Positions 1-12,299 of a stretch of DNA of 64,000 nucleotides are shown here, in pieces. The position numbers and the translations under genes were made by a program. The notes below the pieces were generated by a model, which worked only from the letters and a program-made list of their open reading frames with translations, had not been told where the DNA came from and did no database searches. The stretch lies in the NCBI RefSeq assembly GCF_012489685.1, contig NC_080042.1, positions 77,319,093-77,383,092 of the forward strand, written 5' to 3'. Source of the DNA: Lotus japonicus. Lineage: Eukaryota; Streptophyta; Magnoliopsida; Fabales; Fabaceae. Each line of letters starts with the position of its first letter. Within the stretch, counting starts at the first letter, position 1.

Positions 1-248
1 ATGTTTACACTGATGACCTGTTTATAGACTCAACAAAAACATAACCAAACACCCTAACAAGACAACCTGAAAAACTGAATCCCAAATAAAAACCCTAACT
101 TCAAAATTAAAATCCAAAAATTACTTGCCCAATTGACATCATATGGAAGAGCCAAATTAAATTCAGTAAACAAGTAGAGCAGGAGTAAAAGACTAATAAC
201 TAATAAGAACAGAAATCCTGAACAGAAAAAATAGAAAACACCCCTTAC

Positions 249-1700
249 ATCTGATCTGGAGTCGACAACAATACCAAGAACAGAATCCTCCGGACGGGGC
301 ACATACTGTACAAAACAACATAATCAGAATATGGGGAAAAAGATCCCAAGTATGCAATCCTAGGGGCAAAACATTCAAATGCTATCCTAAAAGACATATA
401 ATCCAATGCTGTCAGAAAAAAAAATCCATAGACATTAAGAGATAGTTTCTGGCAGAATGCAAATTGCTATTTATCTCAAGAGGAAGAATATAACTCCCAT
501 ATATTGGTATGCTGGTATGTATGACTACTGTGGGTGAAAATTCAAAAGAAAGAAAGCATAAACATCTTTAACCTGATATTGTGCTGCCAGTGAAAATTTA
601 CCCCATACAAGAGGGGGCATGAAGGAGAGACCGAAAGCAAACATGTTAAGAGGTTCTCAACAGTTTCATGACAAATATTGTTTTTCAAATTCCAAATACA
701 ATCATACATGGACAATCAAAAGTTGACACTTTACAACCGCCATAACAATATTGAAACTATTGATTTCCGGATTTTATCCCATCATCTCCTGTATAATGCC
801 TCTTGTTGTACATCACAAACATATTACCCATTCCACTAAAAATGTTTCAGGAATCTGTGTAAAAGAAACGCATGCTAATTTTAAGGCATGAATTAAGAGC
901 AATTTTACAGTACATTCAAATAACACTGAAGGGAAAAGATTACAGAACTAGAATGGCATTGAACAAATAACAACAACAAAAATCAGCATTGCCTTGCCAA
1001 TCGTTTACACATTAATACATACATGATGACCAAAGTATCACACTGACCCTTTTTTGAGAGCTTTCAACCCAGTATTTATTAGGCTTGGAGAACCTTAGCC
1101 TGCCAGCCTTCATTACAGTAATCACATCAGAATCCTGGAAAAACAATGCAAATGAGAATATGTTATAAGAGAAATATGTATGCTTATAAGATTTAATAAC
1201 TTGAGAGAGAAACAAGGCTATGTACTATATACATCATGAATATAATTTTAAGTACGGAGTTGTGAAAATTTATATTTTGATGTTTATGGAGTCTAACTTG
1301 AATGTCTCATTAAGTTTAACAGTACGGTCGTAAAGAATACGACCTTTAATTATTTTTTTAATGAAATCTGATGGTCAGTATTATTTCGCGCACAATTGAT
1401 TGTTAGCTAGCGGGACTCTACGAGTCCGCCATGTGAAACTAAACAAGGTATCCTAGGAGTAGTATTTTGGAAAACTAGAGACCTACCTGGCGTAGACCAC
1501 CTCCAAGCTTAATGGTCTGGTTTGTCATGCAAGAGAGGTCAAGAACCACATCTCCAGGACACTATAAAGACATGGGCATAAGGTTGAATTAACAGAGAAA
1601 AAGTAATGCTGATAATTGTACACATTGACAAACAATAGCAAAAACTCACCACCAATTGGTCTATTAAGTTTGAAGAGGAAGTGGAGGATTTACTTTCCAT
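249..1700 (-). CDS. RRP40: Exosome complex component RRP40, 5' part (partial)
   Basis: Four exons can be joined in frame: 1650-1700, 1487-1561, 1048-1134 and 249-305 (51, 75, 87 and 57 nt, all phase 0). They encode the first 90 residues. The start is the ATG at 1700, followed by a Ser-rich stretch and then CPGDVVLDLS, IKLGGGLRQ, AGRLRFSKPNKYWVE, SSQKR and YVPRPEDSVLGIVVDSRSD. This is the N-terminal domain and the beginning of the S1 domain of RRP40/EXOSC3, a cap subunit of the nuclear and cytoplasmic 3'-5' RNA exosome that helps guide RNA into the core. The donor after residue 90 is GTAAGG at 248. The remaining S1 and KH exons lie beyond the left edge, since positions 1-248 read as intron. 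All splice sites are GT..AG. Identification rests on recalled similarity to plant RRP40; I know of no plant paralogue family that would compete. Confidence 0.88.
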
Positions 1701-4008
1701 TTATACTCTCTTTTCCGTGACGGCGGCGACCGACGAGTCGGTGACGAAGGACGGAAGGAGAAGATGAAGGTCTGAAACAGAGGTGTGTTGTGCGGTGCGG
1801 CTGAGACTGAAATCGTGAAAGAGGAAGAAGGAGGTGAGTAAGAAAGTGAGAGAGAAGACAGGGATGGGTCATTTTTTTTTTGTTTTTGGTTGAAAGTCTT
1901 TTTTTTTTCCTGAACGGCCCAAATAAAAAAATAGCCACGTAGCCTGGGCAAGTGCCCAGGCAGGCCGGGCCATAAATCTGCCCCCGGCTAAGACAACTAG
2001 AAAAGAGTGAAAACATAGTAAAATGATCTAAGCCGAGTAAGATGGTCACTATAGAAAAAACATAGATACTTCATTCTTCTGTTTGCAGGCGTTACTGAGT
2101 AGCACTTACTACACCAGCCGCCACGAAGAGAAGCATGTGGCACTTGTGCGACTGGCAGCGGACGCAGGGGCGCACGATAGAGGGCAGTGCTGGTGGCCGA
2201 GTGTGCGAGCGGTAGCGGAACACCTTCACCCTCTTCACCGCGATGGGACTTCTCTGCCACGCCCAACATTCGACGGCGCATGAGGAGTGAGTGGTTAAAA
2301 AACAACAATCCATAATGTCCCTAGTTTTGAAATTCCAAAATTAAAAGGACCTATATGTAAAGCACAAAAATATAGTTCAAACCTGCTACAACGGGTAAAA
2401 AGTGTTTGTGTGAGGTTGCACAACTTTTTACAAGATTTGTGCGGACGGAAAACTAAAAAGAGTGAATGAATGTGCAGTGGCAGTGGCTAACTTTTCGGTT
2501 GAGGGGAACCATAAGAAAATAGAGGAACATATAAATTTTTAAAAACTAGCTTATTTAAGTTCACAAAGATTTCATTTTGTTAACTCCTTATTTCAATTTG
2601 GAATAAAGAAATTTAACATAAAAGAATATGTTAATTCCTTTGTATAAGTCGTGAATGCAGAACATTGAGTGCACACCTTGATCCTCAATATGGCCTTCGT
2701 AAGCTACCTTTTTGCATTAAAAATTGAATTTTTACAAATTTATTTATGTGATAATAAAACCAACAATGGTATGTACACATTACACACTCCTAATGTCAGA
2801 ATAATGTTTTGTTCTAAAAAAAAAAAAACTCCAATAGTGAGGTATAAGAAGAGAATAGAGACTTTTCAAAAGAAAAAGAAAATAGAGAGAAATTAAAAAT
2901 ATGATAAAAAGACTAGAAAGAAATACGAAGAGAATGTGAGTGAAAATGAGATGAACTAAAAAGTTGGGTGTGAATGAATCAATACTCAATAATTCAACCT
3001 GTCACTATATCCAATTCTATTAAAGAGAATTGTAAAAATTTGGATGGTATCATCGCATACGTAAGCCTCTCCTTACCTCCGCCACTGCGAATGTGGACAG
3101 AAAACCTAAATTTTGCAAGGTTTTCCGTCACACTTGCTGCTTCGAATGACCTCTCTTATTTTTCCGTTGATTATTGTTTACAACTTTTAATCTTCTTTGG
3201 TTATTTTTTCCTTTTCCTCTTTATTTTTTTTCGTTGATTATTGTTTACAACTTTTAATCTTCTTTGGTTATTTTTTCCTTTTCCTCTTTATACTAAAAAA
3301 AAAATTCTTCTAATCCACTTAAAATGGGATTTACACAACTTGCTATAATTTATCAAATTGATGAGATTTAGTAGTTTCATTCTTAACACATATACTATTT
3401 TCTTTTTTAAAAACATCTACTTATTTTTTACAGATATATAAGCCAAATGATGTATTCAATGCTAGCACAAGGGGTGTTAGAACCCGGATATAAGAGAATA
3501 AAAACAATTGAAATACAAGAAAAAACTAGACTATATTTAAGAACAATTTATTAGATTTTTCGTATTTCCTTTATTTCACTTTTTTTTTCTCAAACATTAT
3601 TAAAGCTTTAAAATTAAGGGAGCCTAACAAACATCACTAGCCATCTATCTTTCCGGTGTAACCAAAAAACATCACTAGCCATCCATATTATTTATTTGTG
3701 TAAGAAACAACTTGCAATCATACTGAAGACCGCGATCTTCCTCTTGTTCATTTTAAACTTTTAATTAAAGAAGTAATATACGTATATATAGGCATTCACA
3801 TGTTTATCTTCGTAATAAGATATAGCAAAGCTCAAACTATATAGATGAAACTTACATTCTGGAACGAGGATTATAAAAGTAGTGAAATCTCATTAAAAAT
3901 ATCTGCATAAGGTGTTCACAGATAATGTAAAATGAATTAAATGGCTAATGAAAAAATAAAAAATGAATATATTGTTGATTTGTGCAGGGTTGACTTATAC
4001 TATCACTA
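1701..4008. other. Intergenic region between RRP40 and the heparanase-like gene
   Basis: The RRP40 promoter and 5' UTR side is pyrimidine-rich on the minus strand. A perfect 8-bp inverted repeat (CCTGGGCA/TGCCCAGG) lies near 1944-1961. A locally GC-rich patch sits at 2083-2290 in otherwise AT-rich DNA; its open frames on both strands match nothing I recognise. The rest is AT-rich and contains a MITE-like stretch ending near 2985 and a short tandem duplication at 3165-3292. I see no convincing gene. Confidence 0.5.
3165..3292. repeat. Tandem duplication, period 67 bp
   Basis: The segment starting CGTTGATTATTGTTTACAAC at 3165 recurs at 3232 and reads nearly identically for about 60 bp, ending in CTTTTCCTCTTTAT. 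The only difference is T-run length between the copies. It is non-coding. Confidence 0.85.
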
Positions 4009-6926
4009 TCAGCATGCAGGTGCTCTGAAGCTCTGTAGATGCACAAACACAATTGAATGAGCCCCCACATTGACCGGAGAAGAAGAATCAACTGGCACTG
4101 GTTTCATTTCTGGAATGTCTTGTGATTCAGTAAGTTTTAATGGAGTTCCATTCAACAACACCACATCACTTTGAATGTTTCCATCTTTTGGTGTCAAATG
4201 ATATTCTTCCCTCATCTGTCCTTTTATGTTTTCCATTGGAGACATATTCATGTCATTGACAAGAGATACATTGAAAGTGGAATTGGACAAGTTTATGAGG
4301 AGCACAGTGATTCCGGGCTGAAAATAATTATCAACAAGTAATTAGTAAAAACATGATTGAGAAAAAAAAATTCCTAGACATGTCATTAAGATCAATGAAC
4401 TTACCCCTTTCTTAGAACAATGAGCATATGTACGTAAATTATGAGACCCTTCATGAGAAACAGAAAGCACATTGCTTCCCATAAGTCGATGCCACAAGAG
4501 CGCTCTGTTTAAAAAGACATGTTTGGATCAATTTTTCTATTCTAAAAATCAATTTTAACACTCAAAAATCATTTACAAAAGTTCTTCCCAGTAATTGATT
4601 TTGAATTTACAGTAAATTGTAGAATGATTTTCAAACATACATTTAAACTTTCATAGGGTATCTACACTCAAAATGAGGATGAGAGAGATAAGAAGAGAAA
4701 ATAGATGATTGATGTGATGAGACGAGAAGAGAGTGATAAAAAGCAAAACAAAGTTTATGTGTGTGGTACTAGCAGGGTGTCTAAGTAAGTATGAAAGTTG
4801 AAATTAGAAAAAGACATTTTACTACTTAATACACAAACACTCACCCATAATAATCTGGATTAGGAATGAAAGTGGTGGTGTTTAGCAAAGCATAGTTTCC
4901 ACCAACCAGAGTCTGTCTACAATAAACCTTGTGGTTCAATGTGGATGTCATGCCAAGCTGGTCCAAGTACCTAGTTATTAATTAATACAAAAATACATTG
5001 GCATGTCAATTTGCAATTTTGAAAAGGAAATTAAAAGCAGGACAAAGACCAATTCAAAGAGAGATCAGACAAACCAAAAGCCATTAGCAAAAGTATGTGA
5101 CACATGTTTTCCACCACTGTTATAGGCTCCACCAGCTTCCCCAACCCATGTTCCTGCCCATGGTGTAAAATCCTTGACTGCTTCTGAGATATCTTTGAAA
5201 GTTTGAGCAACATCACTCAAGGAATATGGGTCTTGAATTTTGTTGATGAGACCAGGATCATCACCTAAATTTAGAACAATTGTCTTAGAAGGCAATCAAT
5301 GTTCATATTCACAAGCAAAGTAGTCAAATGCATTTTATCATACAAGAGCCTAGAAAGGATAATTAATCCATACATACCAGGACCAAGGTTGTAAATGTGG
5401 TGGGTCACTACATCAACCACACCAGGTCCTACATTTTGCAAGAAGCTAGCAAACCAATCTTTACTAAAGAAACCACCAGGGCCTACCACCTTTGGCCTTG
5501 TAGAGGGATTTGGGTATAGTTGGTTAACTATAAGTCTAAGCTTAGTGATATCCTTAGCATATTGAACACTATCTACTCTAGCACCAATACCGTTACCGCA
5601 TAGCTCATTTCCTGATGATAAACATAACATCAAAAATTTAATGTGTAAGAAAAATATATAGAAAGTATGGTGGATTTGTAACTAAAAACTTCAACATCAA
5701 AGGATTTATATATACCTAATTCATATGAATCTATTTTGTATCCTTTTGAAATTGTGTATTTCATGAGATTCATCGCATTTCTTGGGTTCCAATCTCCGAC
5801 CCAAGTTTTCTTATCATCCTCTGTGTTATGCTTTCCAATGAGGGCATTCAACCCAAAAGTTAATCTCACTCTGTACAATAAAAAGAAAAGGAAACAAAAA
5901 TAATGTGAGATAGATGCTGATAACATCCAAACATGAATGCCTAGAAAAAAAAGCTGTGAAAGTAATACCCAGTTTTGTTGAAAAAATCATTTACTTCATC
6001 CCATCTCATCTTGGGAAGACAGCCTTTGCTGAAACCAAATAAACCACCTTGTCTCTTTTTAATATGAGGACATTTCGTTCGATTCCCAAATTGGTAAATA
6101 ATCTGATCTTGTAGTGAACCACCTAATCTGATTCTCAAGGGATTGAATGCTGCAAATAAAGTGTAGCCAATATTTAGATATATGAATGAAAGTCAAGGTT
6201 TGGATCACCTTATTTTTTCTCAAAATCAATTATAGCACTCAGAAACTACCCGTTATAACTTCGTCACAAAATTTATTTAGGCTTTAGAATCGATTTTATT
6301 AGAATTTCCAAACATACACGTATAGTGCAAAGGTTCTAGTCCTACTGCTGCTGATATATATATATTTTAAGCTCTTCCCTTTACCACCAAGTTGACACAT
6401 GTTTCCCCCGCCAATGAACAAGGATGAGAATGACACTTGAAAATTTAAATAAACATGCTTTTGAAACAAAGTCTTCCAAGCAGCCTAAAATGTTAATAAT
6501 ATTTTTATGCATGGAAATTTTCTATCAATTGTGAATTGACTTAAGAAAAAGAAAGTATACCCTTGACCGCATTTGAGAAAATTTTGTTTTCCAAATCCTG
6601 CAAACATTGAGAAAATATATCATGGATTGGTTAGCTCTGTGACAATTTTTTTAAGATGAAATATGTATGATACTCAATCATGATAAATTCTATATTGAGA
6701 CATCAAAGCAAAAAGTGAGTACCAGGTTGAGAATGCCAGATTTTCCCCAAGGACATTGGTTGTAGTCACACTTATTAGGAGGCCACCAGTCTAAAGTTGC
6801 ACATATAAAATTTTCATCTGTTTTAGCAATGGTTGTCACCCCTTTCACCCTAAGCTTCACATCTTCTGCTAAGGATATGGAAAACAATGAAAGAAGAATG
6901 TAGCACAGAGTTACTTTCAAAATCAT
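4009..6926 (-). CDS. Heparanase-like protein, glycoside hydrolase family 79
   Basis: Nine exons join in frame to a 511-residue protein: 6723-6926, 6561-6597, 5969-6149, 5716-5870, 5378-5611, 5075-5264, 4845-4970, 4405-4504 and 4009-4317. Residues 1-20 form a hydrophobic signal peptide ending in Ala, so the protein should be secreted or vacuolar. Family landmarks follow: TLDWWPPNKCDY, NPLRIRLGGSLQD, then SYELGNELCGNG, where Glu195 is the expected acid/base, and WVGEAGGAYNSGG, where Glu313 is the expected nucleophile. Plant GH79 enzymes hydrolyse beta-glucuronides, either arabinogalactan-protein side chains or flavone glucuronides; which substrate applies here cannot be read from the sequence. 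Length is typical of the family. Both catalytic glutamates are present and no frame is broken, so the gene looks functional. Confidence 0.92.
4518..4650. repeat. MITE-like repeat in an intron of the heparanase-like gene
   Basis: It begins GTTTGGATCA, is rich in AATTGATTTT-type strings, and ends with the near inverse TTTTCAAACATAC. A related sequence begins at 6197 upstream in the same gene, and a longer relative lies at 57560-57820. This looks like a small non-autonomous DNA transposon family. The exact termini and target duplications are not resolved. Confidence 0.5.
6197..6318. repeat. MITE-like repeat, same family as 4518-4650
   Basis: It starts GTTTGGATCA and ends with TTCCAAACATACACG, with AATCGATTTTATTAGAAT-type sequence between. 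It sits in the intron upstream of the exon at 5969-6149. Confidence 0.45.
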
Positions 6927-6997
6927 TATGAAATGTAATGGAAAAGAAGCAGTGCAGCCGTGCAGGAAATGCTATTATATTTTCTAAGAGCATAAAG

Positions 6998-7005
6998 CTT
7001 ATATA
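6998..7005 (-). promoter_or_regulatory. Candidate TATA box of the heparanase-like gene
   Basis: TATATAAG reads on the minus strand 72-79 bp upstream of the ATG at 6926, which is a plausible distance for a short leader. No other element is claimed. Confidence 0.5.
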
Positions 7006-7681
7006 GAACATTTTGAAGAGACTTTATATTTCAGGGCTCTAAAAATACAGCTATAATCTAACAAAAAAATCAGTTGTCTTCTTAATTTAGAACATCCTTA
7101 TCTTCAAAATTCAGCATCCTAAAGAGTAAAAGGATTGACAACATCATCGTCCTTATCTTAGCAAAAGAACCAGAAACATCATGAAGACTGGATATGGAAT
7201 TAAAAAATTCTTATCCTTGTCCAAAATCATGAAATCTAAGCCAGCCATAAAAAAATATAGCCTTTAAGGTATGTTTTTAACACTGGTCCTTGACTTAATA
7301 ATTGTTGACAGCTAATTTAGTTCTGAATGCTTTGAATGTCACTTTTGGAAGGGCCTTATTTGAAACACGTCCACTTTTTTCTTTATTCTTCTAATCTTAT
7401 CTAATGTAGTAATTAATCTAGATATGACACCTCCCTCTAATCCTTTTCCTTTACTAAAATTAGTAAAATGATGATGCCATAAATAATTTTTATGCATATT
7501 TTTTACTTTTACTTTTAAAAAACAGCGATTTTTTTACGGTAAAAAAAAGCGAATTAATCTAATGTCACGTGATCCAAATTTATAATAAATTGATACTATT
7601 TTAAATTCATTAAAATAAATTGATACAATTTTAAAATAATTATGTTGAATATTTATTATAGAAACTTATATATGGTGTTAA

Positions 7682-8380
7682 TTTAGCATGCCTAGCTGAT
7701 AAGCTAGTTGAAAGCTGAAAAGTTAGCTGAAAGCTTATATGCTACCTGAAAAGCTACCTCATTGAATAACGGTGTTTGGTAAAACTACCTGCTGAGCAAG
7801 TTGAAATTGTAAAATGACATAAAAGTGCACACTTGTATAATTCTTTTTACATTTAACATTATTTTATTTACACATTAATACATATATCATAAAAATAATT
7901 ATCACTTTAAATATTTTAATTTAGTTCAAATTAATTATTTATCATCTAAAAAATATAAAATTAATTTTTATTAATATTTATTTTTATTAATTAAGTTTAA
8001 ATAGAAGAAATCAAATAACTTTATATTTTAGTTTGATAAAGTAAGCTTATTTTGTCTAAATTAACAAAATACTTTTTAAAATTTATATAAACAATTGAGT
8101 AGTAATTATTTTAAAATAAAAATAATTAGATTTTAGTGTTTTTATAAATATAAAAAGGATAATGATAAAATTTTATTAAAATTTATAAGGATAAAAAAGA
8201 TCATAAATTCAATAAGCTTTTAGGCTATAAGCTACCTCAGGTACTTATTAAAAAAAAATTAAGCTACTGAAATAAACTCCTATGCCAAACACTTTCAAAA
8301 GTTGTTAAACTAGTCAAATAAACTTTAAGCTAGTCAAATAAGCTATTAACTAGCTGAAATGACATGCTAAACATAACCAA
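7682..8380. mobile_element. MITE-like element with imperfect inverted ends
   Basis: The left end reads TTTAGCATGCCTAGCTGATA. The reverse complement of the right end reads GTTTAGCATGTCATTTCAGC. Both are followed by several copies of AGCTAGTTGAAAGCT- and AAGCTACCT-like subterminal repeats. The middle is AT-rich and non-coding. This suggests a non-autonomous TIR transposon. No clean target duplication was found. Confidence 0.5.
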
Positions 8381-8484
8381 AATCAGTTCATTGTCATTAT
8401 AAAGTTTCCTACTTTCATTTCGTCTTAATTATAAATTAATACTATTCTATATAGAGCATTCAAGAAGAAATTTGGGTTAAATCA

Positions 8485-8700
8485 CACTACAAGAATTATG
8501 TGTTTTAGTGACAAAAATTAAGTGACGATTATTAATATCGTCACTAAATATCTATTATTTGTGGCCGTTTTCTATTTTGTCACTATTACTCTTCGTAACT
8601 GTGACCAAATTTAAAATTGTCACTAATACTCTTTGTAATAGTGACGAATCATAAATCCTCACTAATATCATTGGTAATAGTGATCACCTTAATCTTATGT
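8485..8700. mobile_element. CACTA (En/Spm) transposon terminus
   Basis: CACTACAAGAATTATG at 8485 matches the diagnostic CACTACAAGAA terminal repeat of plant CACTA elements. It is followed by many alternating GTGAC/GTCAC(T) subterminal motifs, as expected for TnpA-type binding arrays. The matching opposite end (TTCTTGTAGTG) was not found in the window and no transposase reading frame is present, so this is a truncated or solo end. Confidence 0.7.
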
Positions 8701-8819
8701 TGACCAATAATATTTAAAATAAGTGGTTATTCTGAAATTTAATACTATTTCTAAATTAATATTATTCTAAAACCAAATCCCATGAGTCTAGTAAAATTAC
8801 GGGTCGTTCAGAAGAAAGT

Positions 8820-8948
8820 AAAATTACGGGGAAACTCTTATCGGGGAGATCCTTGACGCTCATATCAAATAGTGGGAATTTGCTAGTTCATCAGCATGAC
8901 ACTGGCGTACCGTGTACCTTCCTGGTAGCCTAGAGGTGCTCCTATAAA
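8820..8948 (+). repeat. Diverged 3' half of a tRNA-derived SINE
   Basis: GGGGAGATCCTTGACGCT, CATGACACTGGCG and TAGCCTAGAGGTGCTC align with the 3' half of the SINE at 23932-24165 and end in an A-run. The tRNA-like head is missing or too diverged to see. Confidence 0.5.
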
Positions 8949-9344
8949 AAAATACTTTTTAAAAAAGAAGATTTATTAATGAAATAATTTATCATGGAAT
9001 AAGGTCATAATTTTTTTAAGGACGTTATTTTATTTATTCTCATTTAATTTTTTTATATGATATAAAATATCCCTCAATTTTTTATTTTGCTTTCAAACCG
9101 AATTCTATCCTACAACTCTACAAGCTTTGAAAGATTCATATAAAATTATTAAAAAATATGATAATTTGTTAAAAACTAAAAGTGTATCCAAATTTTGATC
9201 ATTTGAAAAAAATTGGAGTTGTTTTTGGATAAAACTTTTTTTTTTGACGTTAGTCTTTGGATAAAAGTTAATAAAAAGAGTTAAGTTTTTTTTTTTTAAT
9301 TTTGAAACCGTAAAGAAAGAAGAATATATTTTTTTATTTATAAA

Positions 9345-9503
9345 CATCTGGTACCGGTCATCCTTTAGATGACGCTAGATTCGGGATTTAGTCACAGTTA
9401 AGGCTTCTCATCCCTCCCCTAGAGTGTATTGTGTGGGGATCAAACCCGAGAGCTCTTCCCACACACTCAGCCTGCGTTGCCAACTGAGTTACCCGTCTTG
9501 GGT
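9345..9503 (-). repeat. tRNA-derived SINE (different family), minus orientation
   Basis: On the minus strand the head reads GGGTAACTCAGTTGGCA, which fits a pol III A box. It is followed by CGGGTTTGATCCCC, a B box, about 35 nt later. The tail is A/T-rich near 9330-9345. An imperfect TCTTCTTT flank occurs on both sides. Intact pol III boxes suggest a fairly recent copy. Confidence 0.6.
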
Positions 9504-9915
9504 AAAGAAGATTCCTCTCCAAAAGTAAAAACACGATAATCCAAAGCAAGAATATCAATCAAACCTAAAGGAGGATAATTATGGAGTACAAAGTCAAACA
9601 AGACTTAACTCCAACTTAAGTAAAAAAAAATCTGACATAACATTTTCCTCTCACAAAGTATGTCTAAAATAAACAACTCAATCTCTAACTATGGGCTTCT
9701 TACTAGCACTAATGATGGCGGGTGAAACTCCGAGACACCATTTCCAACAAGACAAAGAGCGTGCTAGGAATCCGAAAAAAATAACAACAATACGGAAACC
9801 TACATTCTAACACAACCAAACTATGGAAGATTATAAGAAGGGGGAAACTTACATCCAGTTCCCTAGGTGCTGGTGGTACTGTTGTCCAATGAAACAGTGA
9901 CAAGTGTATTAATCT

Positions 9916-11446
9916 TTTAATATTGCTCTTGTGGGGAAGAATTGGTGGAGAATTTACACCAGGCCTGAGTCTTTGCTAGCCAGAATTTATAAATCGGTGT
10001 ACTTCCGTAATGGTACTATTTGGGGGGCGAAGAGAGGCTATCGCCCAAGCTATGCTTGGTCAAGCATTCTCAAAACAAGCTGGCTATTTGAGAAAAGGGC
10101 CATGTGGCGTGTGGGAAATGGTGAGAGCATTGATGTGTGGAAAGATAGGTGGGTGACACAGGGTTCACCTCTGATTTATAGAGAGGATCTAGCACATGAG
10201 GCAAGGATATCTAAAGTCTCTGACTTGCTTGTTTCTGGACAGGGTCGTTGGAATAGAGATCTAGTTGAGGGTGTTTTTCATCCTACTACAGCTAGTGCTA
10301 TCCTAGCTATTCCGTTGAGTATGGGAGGAGGTCAGGATAATCTCTTTTGGCCAAGCACTGCTGATGGGCATTACACTTCAAAAGCAGGTTATTCAATGAT
10401 TCGAGAGCTGCTTGTTGAGAAGGAGCCTTCTTCTTCCACTTCTTCTTCTTTGTGCCCGAGCCTATGGAGGAAGTTCTGGGCCAGCCCAGCTATTCCCAGG
10501 TACAAAGAGACAGCGTGGCGAGCTATTCGTGGCTTTCTTCCAGTGCGGGACAAGCTTTTTCAGAGACACATGGATGTTGATCCATCTTGCGGGTTCTGCG
10601 GCCAGGGCATGGAAACTGTGGAGCATATTTTCCTCCGCTGCCCGATTGCTGTAGCTGTCTGGTATGGGTCTCCGCTAGCTTTGCGGGTGGAGCGGTACCC
10701 GACGTTCCATCAGTTTTGGGGAGACATTCTGCGGATTGATGATGAAGAAGTGGTGGCCATGGTCCAGTGTGTGCTATACCAGCTATGGGAGGCTAGGAAC
10801 CGGAGTGTTTTTAACCAGCAACATGTGAGCATCAATCAGCTTACTCAAAAGGTTGGGGCTCTCGCTAGTGCTGCTATTGGAGTGGTTTCTCATCCCCAGT
10901 CGCGTCAGGTGGCTGCTGTTTGGAAGAGGCCAGCATTGGACCAGATCAAGATTAATTGTGATGCATCCTTTCGAGCTCCAACAGACGTGGGTCTATGCAT
11001 GGTGGCGCGGAACTCGAGTGGGGAGGTCATGGCTTCTGCAACATCATCTTCTTGCTCTGTTTTATCGTCTCTTCTTGCTGAAGCTTCATGTCTCCGTTGG
11101 GCTATGTCACTAGCTATTGACTTGGGGTTCCGACAAGTGATTTTTGAGGTTGATTGTCTACAACTATTCAAGGCTTGGAGGGCAGGAGTAACTGGGAGGA
11201 ACTATTTGGCTACTATCATTAGTGATTGTCGTAGGCTTAGTTTGCATTTTGATTCTGCTATTTTTACTTTTACTAGACGCTCAGGTAATTCCGTGGCAGA
11301 TTATTTAGCTAGGAACGCTTCCACCTATGACGAATCTGTCTGGGTGGAGGAGGTTCCGCCTGGCGCTATCCGTTTTGTTGACTCTGATTGTTTGGCATCT
11401 TTGCCCGCTTAATTTATATCATGCTATTTGAGTTCAAAAAAAAAAA
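9916..11446 (+). mobile_element. 5'-truncated LINE (non-LTR retrotransposon), 3' end with poly(A)
   Basis: An uninterrupted frame runs from a stop at 9910-9912 to the stop at 11410-11412 and encodes the C-terminal part of LINE ORF2. It starts in the region after the reverse transcriptase core (GKNWWRIYTRPESLLARIY). It then contains the zf-RVT domain CGFCGQGMETVEHIFLRC near residues 220-237, and an RNase H domain (NCDASF, AEASCLRWA, EVDCLQL, NSVADYLARNA) from about residue 338 to 470. The acidic RNase H residues are in place. There is no ATG start; the frame is simply open, as expected for a 5'-truncated copy. An A-run at 11436-11446 marks the 3' end. I could not find a convincing target-site duplication. 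A captured, expressed RNase H gene is possible but unlikely. Confidence 0.85.
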
Positions 11447-11449
11447 GAC

Positions 11450-12110
11450 CCACTTCTTTTCTCCATGTTTCACCAGCGTTGCGACCTAGAAAGAGAGGTA
11501 AACGGGAGAAGGAAAAAGAAGAGAAAGAGAGTGGAAGGAGGAAAAGGAAGCCGGCGACGACGATCTAAGGATGGAGAACGACCAGAACATGGGGATGCCT
11601 GCGGCTTTGATGGCACAGGCAACCTCCGCGGTGAGCAGCAACAATGTGGTGGGCATCGACTTTTTGCAGCGGCAGCGTGGAGCTCGATCGGTGTCTTCAG
11701 GCGCGATGGCGGAGGAAACCATAGCTGACAGCGGTGGCTTTTATTTACCACGGCAATGATGACAAAGGTCGACTTGTTGACGGCCTGAACGATGATGGTC
11801 TGCGTCGAGAACTTTCTAGCGTGGGCAGGAGAGGTGGAAGATGAAGATCGATCGAGGGAGAGAATCGATTTGCGTCCTTGGTGTTTACGATCTGTCTTGG
11901 CAATAGAGTTTGGAAGCAGGTTCAAAGAAGGACCGAAGGATCAAAGGGGTTGGAGCAATTCGGTTGAATTTGTTGTAAAACAAGGGGAGAAGAAGAAGAA
12001 GAATGTGTTCACATGTTCCTTAATTCAATTTTTTCATTGTGAACTAGTTGATTATGTTTCACTGAAGGGGCTGAATTCCAGATCTCGGGAGAAAACCATG
12101 GTGTAGTAGG
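11450..12110. other. Unclassified GC-richer segment
   Basis: This stretch directly follows the LINE poly(A) and is clearly GC-richer than its surroundings, with purine-rich AGAAGGAAAAAGAAG strings. The short open frames on both strands (for example from 11571 plus, and 11470-11925 minus) are Ser/Arg/Pro-rich and match nothing I recognise. It may be a transposon leader or an old gene relic; no function is assigned. Confidence 0.3.
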
Positions 12111-12299
12111 GGAGAGAGCAGTGAAAGTAGCAGAGACGTTACAGAAAAAATAATAAGATAACGGAGTTAGTTTGAGAAAGAAAATTAATCCACGTGTCAT
12201 ATTTTTATTGGAAAACAGTACTAACAACACTAGTGGTACTGCACTTAAGTTTTTCCCTTATAAGAAACCAAATTTTGATAGTATCAAATACACAATTTT

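Noticed and set aside
2092..2308. Minus-strand open frames in the GC-rich patch
   Set aside because: They are short, have no recognisable domain, compete with open frames on the other strand, and show no splice structure.
9105..9347. 80-codon minus frame rich in Lys/Phe/Leu
   Set aside because: Composition is that of AT-rich non-coding DNA, and it overlaps the SINE tail.
11470..11925. 151-codon minus frame after the LINE
   Set aside because: Its Ser/Arg/Pro/Phe-rich text looks like the reverse of purine-rich leader DNA, and the plus strand has equally long frames. No family is recognised.
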